Assembly (NCBI RefSeq): GCF_022410535.1
Contig: NZ_JAKNBL010000010.1
Span: 1 to 64,000 of the forward strand
Reading direction: 5' to 3'
DNA: 64,000 nucleotides
Origin: Pelotomaculum terephthalicicum JT
GTDB lineage: Bacteria; Bacillota; Desulfotomaculia; Desulfotomaculales; Pelotomaculaceae
The notes under the pieces: model-generated
What the model was told of the DNA's origin: nothing
What the model saw: only the letters and a program-made list of their open reading frames with translations
Database searches by the model: none
Translations under genes and position numbers: made by a program
Part shown: in pieces, positions 63,040 to 64,000 of the stretch
How the letters are laid out: the number at the start of each line of letters is the position of its first letter
Numbering within the stretch: the stretch's first letter is position 1

Positions 63040-63540
63040 CTAACCGCTCTTATTATCAAACCGGTTTACCAATTCAGCAAAAGTTTCTATCAAGCGGCTT
63101 TTTTCTTTTTCACCCCTGGATACGGCGGCCGGTTGATCAGGCTGTACTTTTGACTGGGTTGTTGATTCCTGCGGGGCCGTGTCGGCAACAGTAATCACCA
63201 TAAAATTATCAGCATCCGGCTTAACCATATTAAGCTTATGAATTGCCAGATATTCAATATTATCTATACTTACCAGTTGCTGAATATCCTTTTCCAAACC
63301 ATGGTTTTCCACACGGAGGACGCTCAGTTCTTTATTTAGCCGGTTTATTTGGTAACCGAGGGTAAATAACTGGGAACAATAATAAGTAATAAACACACCA
63401 ACTAAAAAAATCGCCATAACGAACCCCGTAAGCACAAGTTTCTCACTTTTGAAAACCGCCTTGCGCCTGCGTGTTTTTCTCGGCTGGAACGTTTCATCAA
63501 AAAAACCACAGTTGCCTTTCTTCTCCTGGGCTACAATCAA
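63040..63540 (-). CDS. ftsL: FtsL-like septum protein
   Basis: 166 residues, TTG start with GGAGGG upstream. Cytoplasmic basic N-terminus (RKTRRRKAVFKSEK), a single transmembrane helix (LVLTGFVMAIFLVGVFITYY), then a leucine-zipper-like coiled coil (INRLNKELSVLRVENHGLEK, then DIQQLVSIDNIEYLAIHKLN). The last 50 residues are polar and rich in Gln/Ser, which is longer than usual. Position between rsmH and the PBP gene supports FtsL. Confidence 0.85.
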   Translation of the reverse strand: MIVAQEKKGNCGFFDETFQPRKTRRRKAVFKSEKLVLTGFVMAIFLVGVFITYYCSQLFTLGYQINRLNKELSVLRVENHGLEKDIQQLVSIDNIEYLAIHKLNMVKPDADNFMVITVADTAPQESTTQSKVQPDQPAAVSRGEKEKSRLIETFAELVNRFDNKSG

Positions 63541-63638
63541 TCTTATTCAACCCTCCCGAAGAATAGAACCACAGAACACACGTTCAGGTATAATATTCCA
63601 TAAGAATTGAGAATAGACCATTCTCTTATTCACCACTG

Positions 63639-64000
63639 CTAATTCAATACCTTTTCCGCTATCCTGAGCCTGGCGCTTCTAGACCTGGGATTAAATTCCA
63701 ACTCAGCGGGCCCGGGCACCAATGGCTTTGCCGTAATAATATTCAGAACCTTCTTTTTACCGCAAACGCATACCGGTAATTCTTTCGGACAAGAACAAGG
63801 TGACGCATGTTCTCGAAATAAGTCTTTGATAATACGGTCCTCTAATGAGTGAAAAGAAATAACGCAAATTCTTCCTTCGTTACCGAGAACATGTATGGCA
63901 GAACACACAGCTTCCGTTAAAACCTCAAGTTCATTGTTAACCGCTATACGCAACGCCTGAAAGGTGCGTTTAGCAGGGTGCGGACCACTCCGCCTGGCGC
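63639..64000 (-). CDS. rsmH: 16S rRNA m4C1402 methyltransferase RsmH, C-terminal part (cut by window end)
   Basis: The frame is open through 64000; the visible C-terminal about 120 residues read ...[20 protein letters not shown] (with NELEVL following), then [35 protein letters not shown] and [20 protein letters not shown]. This is the RsmH (MraW) signature end, including SFHSLEDR and SARLRIAEK. It methylates C1402 of 16S rRNA and heads the dcw cluster. An internal TTG at 63953 is not the start. Confidence 0.95.
   Translation of the reverse strand, partial: ARRSGPHPAKRTFQALRIAVNNELEVLTEAVCSAIHVLGNEGRICVISFHSLEDRIIKDLFREHASPCSCPKELPVCVCGKKKVLNIITAKPLVPGPAELEFNPRSRSARLRIAEKVLN

Overview
The window looks like a chromosomal segment of an anaerobic, endospore-forming, diaminopimelate-type Clostridia/Firmicutes bacterium of the Pelotomaculum/Desulfotomaculum (Peptococcaceae) kind. 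The signs are sporulation genes (spoIIGA-sigE-sigG, a spoVD-type PBP with PASTA domains, CotF-like coat proteins, ylmC/ymxH), a MurE with the DNPR motif of DAP-adding enzymes, oxygen-sensitive enzymes (an [FeFe]-hydrogenase fusion, class III ribonucleotide reductase NrdD/NrdG), a selenocysteine-containing SelD and AddAB recombination. The genus is an inference from gene content; no search was run.

Layout. (1) 1-2.7 kb: a small CotF-like ORF, a terminator followed exactly by the 5' end of a truncated group II intron, and a minus-strand protein with a degenerate DUF4157 domain and a deaminase-like C-terminus. (2) 2.73-8.30 kb: a likely genomic island at the 3' end of tRNA-Cys. A 20-bp copy of the tRNA 3' end lies at 2731-2750, followed (minus strand) by what looks like the original operon terminator. 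The island holds an 1149-residue GltD/[FeFe]-hydrogenase fusion, decayed IS21 fragments and a three-way-junction palindrome with DnaA-box-like motifs. (3) 8.28-8.64 kb: tRNA operon Asp-Phe-Gly-Cys (minus). (4) 8.76-10.97 kb: polyamine operon (pyruvoyl arginine decarboxylase, spermidine synthase, agmatinase). (5) 11.2-19.3 kb: mixed small genes (stress protein, AP endonuclease-like TIM barrel, orphan peptide-binding protein, Q/S/G-rich protein, DUF815 ATPase, secreted and coat proteins, DUF3243). (6) 19.4-26.7 kb: addB-addA. (7) 26.8-35.7 kb: thioesterase, a 29-residue peptide gene with its own promoter, RBS and terminator, CoA-disulfide reductase with rhodanese, a histidine kinase with a receiver-only response regulator, pgeF, a beta-CASP metallo-hydrolase, an FmdB zinc ribbon, a LysM/BsuPI-like protein and nrdG. 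(8) 35.8-42.6 kb: fliY/cheC-like gene, nrdD, nrdR, ylmC, sigG, sigE, spoIIGA. (9) 42.8-64 kb: selD, then the dcw cluster read on the minus strand: rsmH (partial)-ftsL-spoVD-murE-murF-mraY-murD-ftsW/spoVE-murG-murC-murB-murA-ftsQ-DUF881-DUF881-sbp-ftsA-ftsZ.

How the genes work together. The dcw block makes lipid II and the division ring and feeds into the spoIIG sporulation sigma cascade immediately downstream, as in Bacillus. NrdR, NrdD and NrdG form an anaerobic dNTP-supply group. The polyamine operon turns arginine into agmatine and putrescine. AddAB repairs double-strand breaks. The most unusual items are the free-standing 29-aa peptide gene, the DUF4157/deaminase-like protein, the tRNA-Cys island with its fused hydrogenase and palindrome, and several long perfect inverted repeats between genes.
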